Below, piece after piece: positions 8,594 through 16,407 of a stretch of DNA of 64,000 nt (positions are counted from its first letter, which is position 1; each line of letters opens with the position of its first letter). The position numbers and the translations under genes were made by a program. Location: assembly GCF_011764565.1 (NCBI RefSeq), contig NZ_AP022871.1:434001-498000 (forward strand). Reading direction: 5' to 3'. Under the pieces are notes generated by a model, which was not told the DNA's origin, did not search any database, and saw nothing but the letters and a program-made list of their open reading frames with translations. The DNA comes from Phytohabitans suffuscus (GTDB lineage Bacteria; Actinomycetota; Actinomycetes; Mycobacteriales; Micromonosporaceae).

Positions 8594-10627
8594 TCAGGCC
8601 CTTTCCGGGTCGATCTCGATCAGGGCGTCGGCGACGACGGCGCGGCCGTCGCCGGTGAGGAAGACCGGGTTGGTCTCGGCGGTGACCGCGTCGATCCGCT
8701 CCATCGCGGCCAGCAGGGCGGCGACCGCCTCGGCGTGCGCCGGCCCGACGGCACCCGACGCGACCAGCTCGTCCGGCCCGACCGGGCCCCACTGCCAGCG
8801 CACCGCGCGCGCACCCTCCACATTGGAGCCACCGGGGCCGGCGCCGACCAGCGGGCCGAGCCTCGGGTGCCGGGTACGGGCCACGAACAGCTCGTCGCCG
8901 GCGAGCTGCCGCTCGACCAGGACGCGGTGGTCGTCCGGGGCGAGCCGGGCGCCGAGCGCGTCGAGGTCCTCATACGCCTGCCGGACCGCCGCCCCGGTCC
9001 AGAGCCCGAGCCGTACACCACCGTGGTTCGCCTTGTGCGGCAAGGCTTTGCTGATCAGCTTGGCCACCACGGGAAGGCCGAGCAGGGCGGCACGGCTCGC
9101 CGCCTCGTCGGCGCTGGCCACGATGGCACCGTCCACGATGTCCGCGCCGGCGGCGGCCAGCAGCTCCTTGCCGGCGACCTCGTCCAGCAGCGACCCGCCG
9201 GAGCCGGGTGGCGGGACAACCACCCGGCTCCGCCCCGCGAACGCCTCGCGGCGTACCCGGGCGTCGACGGCGGCGCGGATGGCCGAGGTGAGCTCGCGCG
9301 GCTCGGAGAAGGCGCTCACCCCGGCGGCGCGCAGGGCCGCCGCGGCGTCCTCGGAGAGGATGCCGAGCGCCGCGAACGCCGCGTCCGGCCGGGACCTGGC
9401 CACCTCGACCAGCCGGCGTACCGTGCTGTCGCCGGCGCCGGCCAGGCCGTGCGCGACGAAGACCGCGAGCAGGTCCAGCTCGCCGCTGTCCACGCAGTCA
9501 CGCAGGATCCGGGGGAACGCGTCCGGCTGGTTGATCACCTGTGCGGTGGTGTCGATCGGGTTGGCCGGGTGGCTGAACGGCGCGTACCCCTTGATCTGTC
9601 GCTGCACCGGGGCGGACAGTGCCGGCATCGCCACGGCGTACGCCTCGGCGGCGTCCGCCATGAGCACGCCGACGCCGCCCGAGGTGGAGACGAAGCCGAG
9701 GCGGGTGTCGACCGGCAGCCGCGGCTGGTCGACCGCCAGCTGCAGGAAGTTGACCAGGCCCGCGATGGACTGCGCCGGGTAGCAGCCGGCGCTGGCGACG
9801 AGGTCGCCGAGCAGCTCGTTCTCCTCGCCGATCAGGGCGGCGGTGTGCGCCTGGCTGGCGAGCCGGCCGATTGTGGAGGTACCCGCCTGCAGGACCGCGG
9901 TGGCGATGCCGGCCGCCGCGAGCGTCCGCAGCGTCTCGTGCAGGTCCTCCAGGTCGCGGACGGTCTCGAAGCTCAGGGCGACGGCGCGTGCCTGCCCGCG
10001 TTCGGCGATGACCCGGGCCAGCTCCAGGGCGGTGACGTCCGCCTCGTTACCGGTGTGGAACCAGTGCCGCACGCCCAGCCCGATCCGCCGGCACCAGTTG
10101 ACCAGGTAGGTGCCGATCGCGGCGCTCTGGGTCACGATCGCCAGCTCGCCCGGGACGGGCCGGGCCGAGTCGATGACCGGGGTGAAGGCGAAGAAGGCGT
10201 CGGAGGCCACGTTCATGAAGCCGTTGCTGTTGGGGCCGAGCAGGCGCATGCCGTACCGTCCGGCGATGGCCGCGACCCGGTGCTGCAGCGCCTTTCCCTC
10301 CTCGTCCTGCTCGGCGAAGCCGGCCGCGACCACGGAGACGTTGCGGGCGCCCAGCTTGCCGGCCTCGGTGACGGTGTGGGCGACCCGGTCGCGCGGCAGC
10401 GCGACGACCACCCAGTCCGGCGGCTCGTCGATCTCGGCGACGCTGGCCCGGGTGGGGATGCCGAAGACCTCGTCGCGGTTGGGGTTCACCGGGATGATGC
10501 GGCCGGTGAAGCCGGACTCGAGGGAGTACCGCACGAGCCGCCCGCCGATGCGCTGCGGGTCGGCGCTGGCGCCGACGACGGCGACCACGCGCGGCTCGAA
10601 GAAGGAGTCCCATCCGCGCTCGCTCAT
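8594..10627 (-). CDS. Acetate/acyl-CoA synthetase family protein (NDP-forming), fused alpha and beta parts
   Basis: 677 residues. The N-terminal CoA-binding Rossmann domain carries VVAVVGASADPQRIGGRLV. Two succinyl-CoA-synthetase-like domains follow, including LGPNSNGFMN near residue 140 and the probable phosphorylated His in SQAHTAALIGEENELL near 265. A C-terminal ATP-grasp domain begins near residue 460 and carries GLPVVAKLIS and the Mg-binding VFLTGDGRAVVAD. It would form an acyl-CoA from a free acid with ADP plus phosphate as products, the entry step for the operon. The start ATG at 10627 overlaps the preceding crotonase stop (ATGA). The acyl substrate is unknown. Confidence 0.85.
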   Translation of the reverse strand: MSERGWDSFFEPRVVAVVGASADPQRIGGRLVRYSLESGFTGRIIPVNPNRDEVFGIPTRASVAEIDEPPDWVVVALPRDRVAHTVTEAGKLGARNVSVVAAGFAEQDEEGKALQHRVAAIAGRYGMRLLGPNSNGFMNVASDAFFAFTPVIDSARPVPGELAIVTQSAAIGTYLVNWCRRIGLGVRHWFHTGNEADVTALELARVIAERGQARAVALSFETVRDLEDLHETLRTLAAAGIATAVLQAGTSTIGRLASQAHTAALIGEENELLGDLVASAGCYPAQSIAGLVNFLQLAVDQPRLPVDTRLGFVSTSGGVGVLMADAAEAYAVAMPALSAPVQRQIKGYAPFSHPANPIDTTAQVINQPDAFPRILRDCVDSGELDLLAVFVAHGLAGAGDSTVRRLVEVARSRPDAAFAALGILSEDAAAALRAAGVSAFSEPRELTSAIRAAVDARVRREAFAGRSRVVVPPPGSGGSLLDEVAGKELLAAAGADIVDGAIVASADEAASRAALLGLPVVAKLISKALPHKANHGGVRLGLWTGAAVRQAYEDLDALGARLAPDDHRVLVERQLAGDELFVARTRHPRLGPLVGAGPGGSNVEGARAVRWQWGPVGPDELVASGAVGPAHAEAVAALLAAMERIDAVTAETNPVFLTGDGRAVVADALIEIDPERA

Positions 10628-11352
10628 GACGCCCTGCCCAGCCGTTCCACCGCGCGGATGAGCCCGACCCGGCGCATCGACGACTCGTACGTCTCGTCCT
10701 GCGCCTCGCGCAGCAGTGCCTTGGTGTGCCGCAGCAGGCGCGGGTCGGCGGCCAGGAACGGCGCGATCAGCTCTTCGTGTGCCGCGTCCAGCTCCGCGAC
10801 CGGTACGACCGCGTCGACCAGGCCGAGGTCGAGCAGCTCCCGCGGTGGTACGGGCCGGTCGTGGGCGCAGAAGCGCAGGGCGCGGCCGACGGTGGTGAGC
10901 CGGGGCAGGTACCAGGACGCGACGCTGGGCGCCATGCCGTTGCGCAGGTGACCGTCGTAGAGCTTGACCCGGTCGGTGGCGATCCGCAGGTCGCACTGGA
11001 GGGCGAAGCCGAGCCCGCCGCCGACGACCGCGCCGTCCAGCAGCGCGACCGTCGGCATCTCCAGCGCCCGGAACATGCTCGACTCGTGGCCGCCCGAGGC
11101 GGGTATCGGCCGCCCGGAGTCGCGCCTGCCCACATCGGACAGTTCGGCGGTGTCACGGCCGGCGCAGAAGTTGCCGCCCTCGCCGGCGAGGGTGACCACC
11201 CGTACGGCCGGGTCGTCGTTGAGGTCGCGGGCGCACTCCTCCAGCTCGCGCAGCATCGTGTCGTCGAAGGCGTTGAGACGGCGCGGCCGGTCGAGGGTGA
11301 CGCGGGCCGCGCCGCGACCGTCGACCGTGACGGCTATCGTCGTGTACGCCAT
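10624..11352 (-). CDS. Enoyl-CoA hydratase/isomerase (crotonase) family protein, non-canonical active site
   Basis: 242 residues. Crotonase motifs are LDRPRRLNAFDDTML, the oxyanion-hole NFCAGRDTAEL near residue 60, and DGAVVGGGLGFALQCD near 105. As in the protein at 4686, the first catalytic Glu position is not Glu (GGGLG) and the second aligns with His in LYDGHLRNG. The start ATG at 11352 shares one base with the stop of the FAH-family gene. Three divergent crotonases in one operon imply a multistep conversion of a cyclic or branched acyl-CoA; this is inference from family knowledge. Confidence 0.8.
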   Translation of the reverse strand: MAYTTIAVTVDGRGAARVTLDRPRRLNAFDDTMLRELEECARDLNDDPAVRVVTLAGEGGNFCAGRDTAELSDVGRRDSGRPIPASGGHESSMFRALEMPTVALLDGAVVGGGLGFALQCDLRIATDRVKLYDGHLRNGMAPSVASWYLPRLTTVGRALRFCAHDRPVPPRELLDLGLVDAVVPVAELDAAHEELIAPFLAADPRLLRHTKALLREAQDETYESSMRRVGLIRAVERLGRAS

Positions 11353-12278
11353 CAGGCGCCGTGCCGCTTGACGAACGTGTTGCCGATCCGGCCGACGCCG
11401 GCGATCTCGATCTCGACCCGGTCGCCGTCGCGCAGCCACCGGCGCGGTTTCATGCCGCCGCCGATGCCCGCGGGGGTGCCGGTGAGGATCACGTCGCCCG
11501 GCTCCAGCGTCATGATCGCCGAGATGTACTCGACCAGCCGCGGGACGTCGAAGACCATCTCGCCGAGGGTCGCCGACTGGCGCCGCTCGCCGTTGACGTC
11601 GGTGGTCAGGGTGAGCGCGCCGAGGGCCTCGACCGGGCAGGGCTTGCCGATCCACGGGCCGAGCGGGCAGAAGCTGTCGAACGACTTGCCCTGCAGCATC
11701 TCCTTGGTGCGGAACTGGTAGTCGCGGGCGGAGACGTCGTTGGCCACCGCGTACCCGGCGATCACCGTGTCGGCCTCGTCCCGGGTGACCTCGCTCGCCC
11801 GCCGGCCGATGACCACGGCCAGCTCGCCCTCGTAGTCGATCCGGTGCGAGGCGCGCGGGATGGGCACGTCGTCGTACGGCCCGGTGAGCGTGTTGGCGAA
11901 CTTCCCGAACAGCACCGGGTACTCCGGCACGGTCCGCTCGGCCTCGTCCGCGTGGGACGCGTAGTTGAGCCCGATCCCGATGATCTTCTGGGGCGCGCGG
12001 ACCGGCGGCAGGAGGGTCACCTCGTCCAGCGCCCAGCTCGGCCCCGGCGCGGCGGCGGCCTCGGCGACCAGGTCCGGCCAACCCTCCACGGCCAGGAACA
12101 GCTCGACCCGGCCGGGGTCGGCCAGCCACGCGCCGGTACCCGGCGGGCGGCTCTTGTCGAGTGCGGCCGCGAGGTCGGCGATCCGGTCTGCGAGGACGAG
12201 ACCGGCGCGCGCGTGGGGCGAGTCGAGCGTGCGGAACGCCGCGAGGCCGGAGGCGCCCGTACCCGTGAATGGATCCAT
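11352..12278 (-). CDS. Fumarylacetoacetate hydrolase (FAH) family protein
   Basis: 308 residues. The FAH-family C-terminal domain begins near residue 100 with KIIGIGLNYASHADEA and carries the metal ligands in the Glu-x-Glu of IDYEGELAVVIGR and the Asp of NDVSARDYQFR. GDVILTGTPAGIGGG lies near 255. Members hydrolyse or hydrate and decarboxylate 2-oxo/1,3-dioxo acids in aromatic ring-cleavage pathways. It is the first gene of the eight-gene operon 12278-3089, with operator-like 17-mers upstream. It is divergent to the second TctC operon, so substrate import and breakdown are likely co-regulated. Confidence 0.85.
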   Translation of the reverse strand: MDPFTGTGASGLAAFRTLDSPHARAGLVLADRIADLAAALDKSRPPGTGAWLADPGRVELFLAVEGWPDLVAEAAAAPGPSWALDEVTLLPPVRAPQKIIGIGLNYASHADEAERTVPEYPVLFGKFANTLTGPYDDVPIPRASHRIDYEGELAVVIGRRASEVTRDEADTVIAGYAVANDVSARDYQFRTKEMLQGKSFDSFCPLGPWIGKPCPVEALGALTLTTDVNGERRQSATLGEMVFDVPRLVEYISAIMTLEPGDVILTGTPAGIGGGMKPRRWLRDGDRVEIEIAGVGRIGNTFVKRHGA

Positions 12279-12302
12279 CGCATGGTCCCTTCGTCACCTG
12301 GT

Positions 12303-12319
12303 TGCATGCATTGTATGCA
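12303..12319 (-). promoter_or_regulatory. Operator-like 17-mer, copy 2 (TGCATGCATTGTATGCA)
   Basis: TGCATGCATTGTATGCA is a near-palindrome only 25 bp upstream of the FAH-family start, in the promoter region of the minus-strand operon. With the copy at 12388 it places one site in front of each of the two divergent operons. Regulation by one dimeric repressor (GntR-like) is inferred from the repeat, not shown. Confidence 0.65.
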
Positions 12320-12387
12320 GAGCGTACGGTGCGTCAAGCAGGCGTTTTACCAGCTCGAAATCTTGTCTTGAAGCAAGATCAAGGTTG

Positions 12388-12404
12388 TGCATACACTGCA
12401 TGCA
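12388..12404 (+). promoter_or_regulatory. Operator-like 17-mer, copy 3 (TGCATACACTGCATGCA)
   Basis: TGCATACACTGCATGCA is the inverted form of copy 2 with one mismatch and lies 55 bp before the TctC start at 12459. The segment from 12279 to 12458 is the shared divergent promoter region. I could not place -35/-10 boxes with confidence. Confidence 0.65.
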
Positions 12405-12458
12405 ATTTGCGCGAACTTCAAGTCTTCTCCGTTCCCCACCAGGAAGACGAGCCCCCAG

Positions 12459-13505
12459 ATGACGAAGACATCGCGACGCCCCGCCCTGCGGCTCCTCGCC
12501 GCGGCATGCGCTCTCACCCTGCCGCTCCTGACCGCCTGCGGCGGCGACGACGGCGACACCGGCGTGGCCGACGGCAAGCTGGCCCCCCTCTCCGACGGCT
12601 TCCCCGACCGACCCGTCACCCTGTGGAACACGTTCGAGGCCGGCCACACCGACGACCTGCTCAACAAGGCCTTCGCCGACGTGGCCAGGAAGTACTCACC
12701 GGTGGCGATCGTCACCGACACCCGCCCGGCCCCCGGACCCGTCTCCTGGTACGGCCACGTCGAGTTCCTCAACGGCCGCCCGCACGCCAAGGACGGCTAC
12801 GACCTGTACGCCATCTCGTGGGCGGGAGCCACCGTCCGGCCCTGGACGGTCCAGCAGCTCGCCGACGCCGACCTCACCACGCTCAAGCCCGTCGGCGTGG
12901 TGGAGCAGGCACCGTTCGTCTTCGCGGTCGCCAAGGACAGTCCATACGCGACACTCGCCGACGTCGAGGCCGCGGCGAAGCAGGACCCGGGCAAGCTACG
13001 GGCGGTCGCCGGCGAGACCGGCAGCCTGATCCACTCCACGCTCGCCGTCTGGCAGGCCGCCAACGGACTCCAGAAGGACGCCATCCGCTTCATCCCCACC
13101 GGCGGCAGCGGCGAGGCGCTGACCGTCATGCGCGGCGGCGGCGCCGACCTCGCGGTGCTGACCTACTCCGCCGGCATCACGGACCAGCTCAAGGTGCTCG
13201 CCGTCAGCGGTGAGCAGCCGTTCGCCGGGCTGCCCGACGTGCCGGTCGCCCAGGCGGGCGGCAAGCCGATCCCGGTCGGCAGCGAGCGCGGCTTCGGCGC
13301 CGTACCCGACGCACCCCAGGAGCACCTGGACTGGTTCTTCGAGCTGATGCGGAAGGTCGCCGCCGACCCCGAGTTCCAGGACCGGCAGAAGGGCTTCGAC
13401 TTCAACGTCCGGGACGCCGCCTGGATCGAGGGCTACCGGCAGCAGATCGTGCAGACCGTCATCCCGGTACTGGAGGCCAACGGTCTGACCACCGGTATGC
13501 GGTGA
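12459..13505 (+). CDS. tctC: TctC-type substrate-binding lipoprotein (second tripartite tricarboxylate transporter)
   Basis: 348 residues from the ATG at 12459, chosen because it gives a proper signal peptide: MTKTSRRP, a hydrophobic core, then lipobox LLTAC. The mature domain has TctC-family features (DGFPDRPVTLWNTF near the N terminus and FVFAVAKDSPYATLADVEAAAK near residue 145). It would bind a carboxylate outside the cell for TctA/TctB. It is first in a tctC-tctA-tctB operon, with TctA starting 6 bp after its stop. In-frame codons extend upstream to 12387, but they run through the operator region and are unlikely to be translated. Confidence 0.85.
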   Translation: MTKTSRRPALRLLAAACALTLPLLTACGGDDGDTGVADGKLAPLSDGFPDRPVTLWNTFEAGHTDDLLNKAFADVARKYSPVAIVTDTRPAPGPVSWYGHVEFLNGRPHAKDGYDLYAISWAGATVRPWTVQQLADADLTTLKPVGVVEQAPFVFAVAKDSPYATLADVEAAAKQDPGKLRAVAGETGSLIHSTLAVWQAANGLQKDAIRFIPTGGSGEALTVMRGGGADLAVLTYSAGITDQLKVLAVSGEQPFAGLPDVPVAQAGGKPIPVGSERGFGAVPDAPQEHLDWFFELMRKVAADPEFQDRQKGFDFNVRDAAWIEGYRQQIVQTVIPVLEANGLTTGMR

Positions 13506-13511
13506 ACGACC

Positions 13512-15005
13512 GTGCTGGAGAATCTCCCGGACGCCTTCGCCGCGGCGCTGCACCCCCGGGCAATGATGTTCATCGTGCTGGGCATGGTCGCCGGGATCGT
13601 CCTCGGCGCCATGCCCGGCCTCGGCCCCACCATGGGCATGGCGATCCTGCTGCCGTTCGTCGTCCAGACCGATCCGCAGTACGGCATCTTCCTGTTCAGC
13701 GCGATCATCATCGGCGCCGGCTTCGGCAACGCGCTGCCCGCCGTCTTCGTCGGCATCCCGGGTACCCCCTCGGCCCTGCTCACGGTCGCGGCCGGCAGGC
13801 CGTTCGCCCTGCGCGGTGAGGGCGGGCGCGCGCTGCTCGTCTCGCTGTTCGGGGCCAGCGTCGGTCAGGTCTTCGGCGTACTCGCCTTCCTGTTCCTGAT
13901 CACCCCGCTGGTGGCGTTCTCGACCCAGTTCCTGTTCCCCGAGTTCTTCGCGCTGGAGCTGCTCGGCATGACCGCCGCCGCCGCGCTCATGGGCCGCAAC
14001 CCCGTCAAGGGCGTCGGCGCGATGCTGATCGGCCTGCTGATCGCGCTCGTCGGCCCCGACCCGGTCACCGGACAGCCCCGGCTCACCTTCGGCGTCGACG
14101 ACCTCGACCAGGGCATCGAGGCGGTGCCGGCGCTCATCGGCCTGCTCGCCCTCCGGGAGCTGTTCATCTCGCCGGCCCTCGGCGTCGGCGCCAAGCTCAA
14201 GGACGCCCGGCGCGGCACGATCCGCCTGCCCCGACCGCGCAAGGACGACCTGATCGAGGCGAGCGGCCCGGCCGCCGTCGGCTCAGCCGTGGGCCTGGTC
14301 ATCGGCCCGCTGCCGGGGGCCGGGCCGACCACCGCGTCGTTCATCTCGTACCGGCTCGCCTCGCTCCCCCGCCGCTGGCGGCGCCGCCCCGAGGAAGGCT
14401 CCATCCCGGGCATCGCCGCGACCGACGCCAGCCAGAACGCGTGCGGCACCTCCAGCCTCATCCCCACGCTCGCGCTCGGCATCCCCGGCGACCCCGCCGA
14501 CGTGCTCATCCTCGCCGCGCTCACCGCGCAGGGCCTGATCGTCGGGCCGCAGCTGGCCCAGAGCGACCCGACACTGCTGCCCGCCGTCGGAGCCGGCCTC
14601 CTGATCAGCACCGTCCTGATGATCGTCATCGGCTACCTGGCGATCTGGCCCAGTGCGTTCCTCGCCTCGGCCCCGCAACGCTTCATCACCTTCGTCGCCA
14701 TCATGGCGATGATCACGGGCGCCTACGCGTACCGGCAGTCCATGGTGGACGTCTGGGTCTGCCTCGGCGCCGGCCTGCTCGGGTACGCCATGTGGTGGGC
14801 CGACCTCCCGGTCGCCCCGGCCGCCCTCGCCCTCGTACTGGGCAGCATGGCCGAAAGCGACCTGCGGCGCGGGCTCATCCTGACCGACGGCTTCGGCGGC
14901 TTCGTGTCCCGCCCGATAACCGCCGCCATCCTCGCCGTCATCGCCGCCATCCTCGTCGGCAGCATCGCCCGGTCGGTGACGGCCGCCCGCAGGAGGTCCG
15001 TGTGA
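13512..15005 (+). CDS. tctA: TctA large membrane subunit (second tripartite tricarboxylate transporter)
   Basis: 497 residues with about eleven membrane segments and typical TctA motifs: LGAMPGLGPTMGMAILLPF near residue 40, the VGIPGTPSALLTV loop near 80, and the second PGAGPTTASFISY plus LGIPGDPADVLILAAL segments, the two half-repeats of the family. It starts at a GTG (13512-13514) 6 bp after TctC and overlaps the TctB start by GTGA. It forms the transport channel for a tri- or dicarboxylate, or an aromatic carboxylate; the substrate is unknown. Confidence 0.9.
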   Translation: MLENLPDAFAAALHPRAMMFIVLGMVAGIVLGAMPGLGPTMGMAILLPFVVQTDPQYGIFLFSAIIIGAGFGNALPAVFVGIPGTPSALLTVAAGRPFALRGEGGRALLVSLFGASVGQVFGVLAFLFLITPLVAFSTQFLFPEFFALELLGMTAAAALMGRNPVKGVGAMLIGLLIALVGPDPVTGQPRLTFGVDDLDQGIEAVPALIGLLALRELFISPALGVGAKLKDARRGTIRLPRPRKDDLIEASGPAAVGSAVGLVIGPLPGAGPTTASFISYRLASLPRRWRRRPEEGSIPGIAATDASQNACGTSSLIPTLALGIPGDPADVLILAALTAQGLIVGPQLAQSDPTLLPAVGAGLLISTVLMIVIGYLAIWPSAFLASAPQRFITFVAIMAMITGAYAYRQSMVDVWVCLGAGLLGYAMWWADLPVAPAALALVLGSMAESDLRRGLILTDGFGGFVSRPITAAILAVIAAILVGSIARSVTAARRRSV

Positions 15006-15502
15006 GAAGCAGCCCGCGCGCCAACCTCATCACCGCGGCGGTCATGTTCCTGATCGGCGCCGCCGTGCTCGTCTCCCTGCGCGAGACACCCGACGTGCCG
15101 GTCGAGGACCCGCTCGGCCCGTACGGCCTGCCCAGGGCCCTGGCCGTCGGGCTCGTCGCGGTGGCCGCCCTGATCGCCGCGCAGGCGTGGTGGTCGGCGC
15201 TGCGGCCACCGCGCAGGCCACCGCCGGTCACCGAGGACGCGACGGCGGAGCCCGAGGCCGAGGAGCCCGCGCCGGCCTATCTGCACGGTGGGCTGACCAT
15301 CGCGGTCACCGTCGGGTACGCGCTGCTCCTACCGGTGCTCGGCTTCGTCGCCGCCAGCCTGGCGTTCGGCATCGCCCTGCTGCCGGTTCTCGGCACCCGG
15401 CGCCTGCGCACCATCCTCGCGGTGCCGGCCATCGCGGTCGCCGGGCTGTGGCTCGTGTTCGCCTACGCCCTCGACGTCGGCCTCCCCACGTTCCCGCGGT
15501 GA
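15002..15502 (+). CDS. tctB: TctB small membrane subunit (second tripartite tricarboxylate transporter)
   Basis: 166 residues starting at a GTG that overlaps the TctA stop. A strong AGGAGG lies five bases upstream, which fixes the start. Four membrane segments are separated by an acidic, proline-rich central loop (EDATAEPEAEEPAP). It closes the operon, and the downstream methyltransferase is on the other strand seven bases away. It is the accessory subunit of the carboxylate importer. Confidence 0.85.
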   Translation: MRSSPRANLITAAVMFLIGAAVLVSLRETPDVPVEDPLGPYGLPRALAVGLVAVAALIAAQAWWSALRPPRRPPPVTEDATAEPEAEEPAPAYLHGGLTIAVTVGYALLLPVLGFVAASLAFGIALLPVLGTRRLRTILAVPAIAVAGLWLVFAYALDVGLPTFPR

Positions 15503-15509
15503 CGGTCGG

Positions 15510-16256
15510 TCAGCGCCTCATCACGGCGAAGACTCCCCAGCCGAGATACTCACGCAGGTAGCGCGCGTAGCGTGCGGGCTCGGCGGTGAGCTCGGCCCGC
15601 ACCTCGCGCGCCAGTTCGTCATCCGGGTTCCGGTCGAGCCAGCGGCGCATGTTGAGCCACTGCGCCGCGAAGTACCGGTCCCAGCTGTCCTGGTCGGCCA
15701 GCATCATCTCCACGACGTCGTACCCGAGGTCGCCGAACCGCTCGATCAGCTCGGGCAGCGGCATGAAGTCGGCCAGGCTGGTGGCGTGGCAGGCCCGCGC
15801 GGCCTCCTCGTCCGGCGGAGTCCGGCGCCAGTAGGGCTCGCCGATCAGCATCAGACCTTCGGGCCGGAGGCTGCGAGCGAGCAGCTCGGCCGTTCCGGCG
15901 ACGCCGCCGCCGATCCAGGTGGCGCCGACGCAGGCGGCGAGGTCGACCGGCTCGTCCGCGACATACCCGGAGGCGTCGTCGTGGACGAACCGCACCCGGT
16001 CGGCGACGCCGAGCTCGATGGCGCGGGCCCGGGCCTGGGCGGTGAAGGCGGTGCTGATGTCCACGCCTGTCCCCGTGAAGCCCAGGTCGCGTGCCCAGGT
16101 GCACAGCATCTCGCCCGAGCCGCTGGCCAGGTCGAGCACCCGTGTCCCGGGGGCCAGGTAAAGTGCCTGGCCAAGGGCGGCGAGCTTGCCGGGAGTCAGC
16201 GGGTTGTGGATGCGGTGGCTGCTCTCGCGAATGGTGAAGATGCGGGGAAGGTCCAT
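15510..16256 (-). CDS. SAM-dependent methyltransferase (class I)
   Basis: 248 residues from the ATG at 16256, chosen for the AGGA about eight bases upstream. Class I methyltransferase motif I is TRVLDLASGSGEML near residue 40, followed by GTGVDIS (motif post I) and the acidic LAACVGATWIGGGVAG region. The C-terminal half has aromatic substrate-pocket residues. Its target is unknown. It is divergently oriented from the MFS gene at 16408, with an inverted-repeat operator candidate between them, so it may belong to the same TetR-controlled resistance or modification unit. Confidence 0.8.
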   Translation of the reverse strand: MDLPRIFTIRESSHRIHNPLTPGKLAALGQALYLAPGTRVLDLASGSGEMLCTWARDLGFTGTGVDISTAFTAQARARAIELGVADRVRFVHDDASGYVADEPVDLAACVGATWIGGGVAGTAELLARSLRPEGLMLIGEPYWRRTPPDEEAARACHATSLADFMPLPELIERFGDLGYDVVEMMLADQDSWDRYFAAQWLNMRRWLDRNPDDELAREVRAELTAEPARYARYLREYLGWGVFAVMRR

Positions 16257-16367
16257 GACCAGATCCTTTCGTGGGCCTGCCACCGCCGGGACGCCGCTCC
16301 TCCGTGTGGCGGACCTCGCGCCGGCGAGGGCTGGTTCTCAGCCAAGGTCCAATGCTTAACTCCTGGA

Positions 16368-16383
16368 GTGAACACTTGTTCAC
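16368..16383. promoter_or_regulatory. Inverted repeat, likely TetR-family operator
   Basis: GTGAACACTTGTTCAC has 7-base arms (GTGAACA/TGTTCAC) around a 2-base centre. It lies between the divergent methyltransferase and MFS genes, 25 bp before the MFS start. The TetR gene at 18432 is cotranscribed with the MFS gene, so autoregulation through this site is the simplest reading. Confidence 0.5.
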
Positions 16384-16407
16384 CGTCGTGGCGGCGTGAG
16401 GAGTTTC

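Noticed and set aside
7688..10951. A plus-strand open frame of more than 1000 codons
   Set aside because: It runs antisense to four clear CoA-pathway genes. Its composition (Gly/Arg/Ala/Val, no domain) is what GC-rich codon bias produces opposite real genes.
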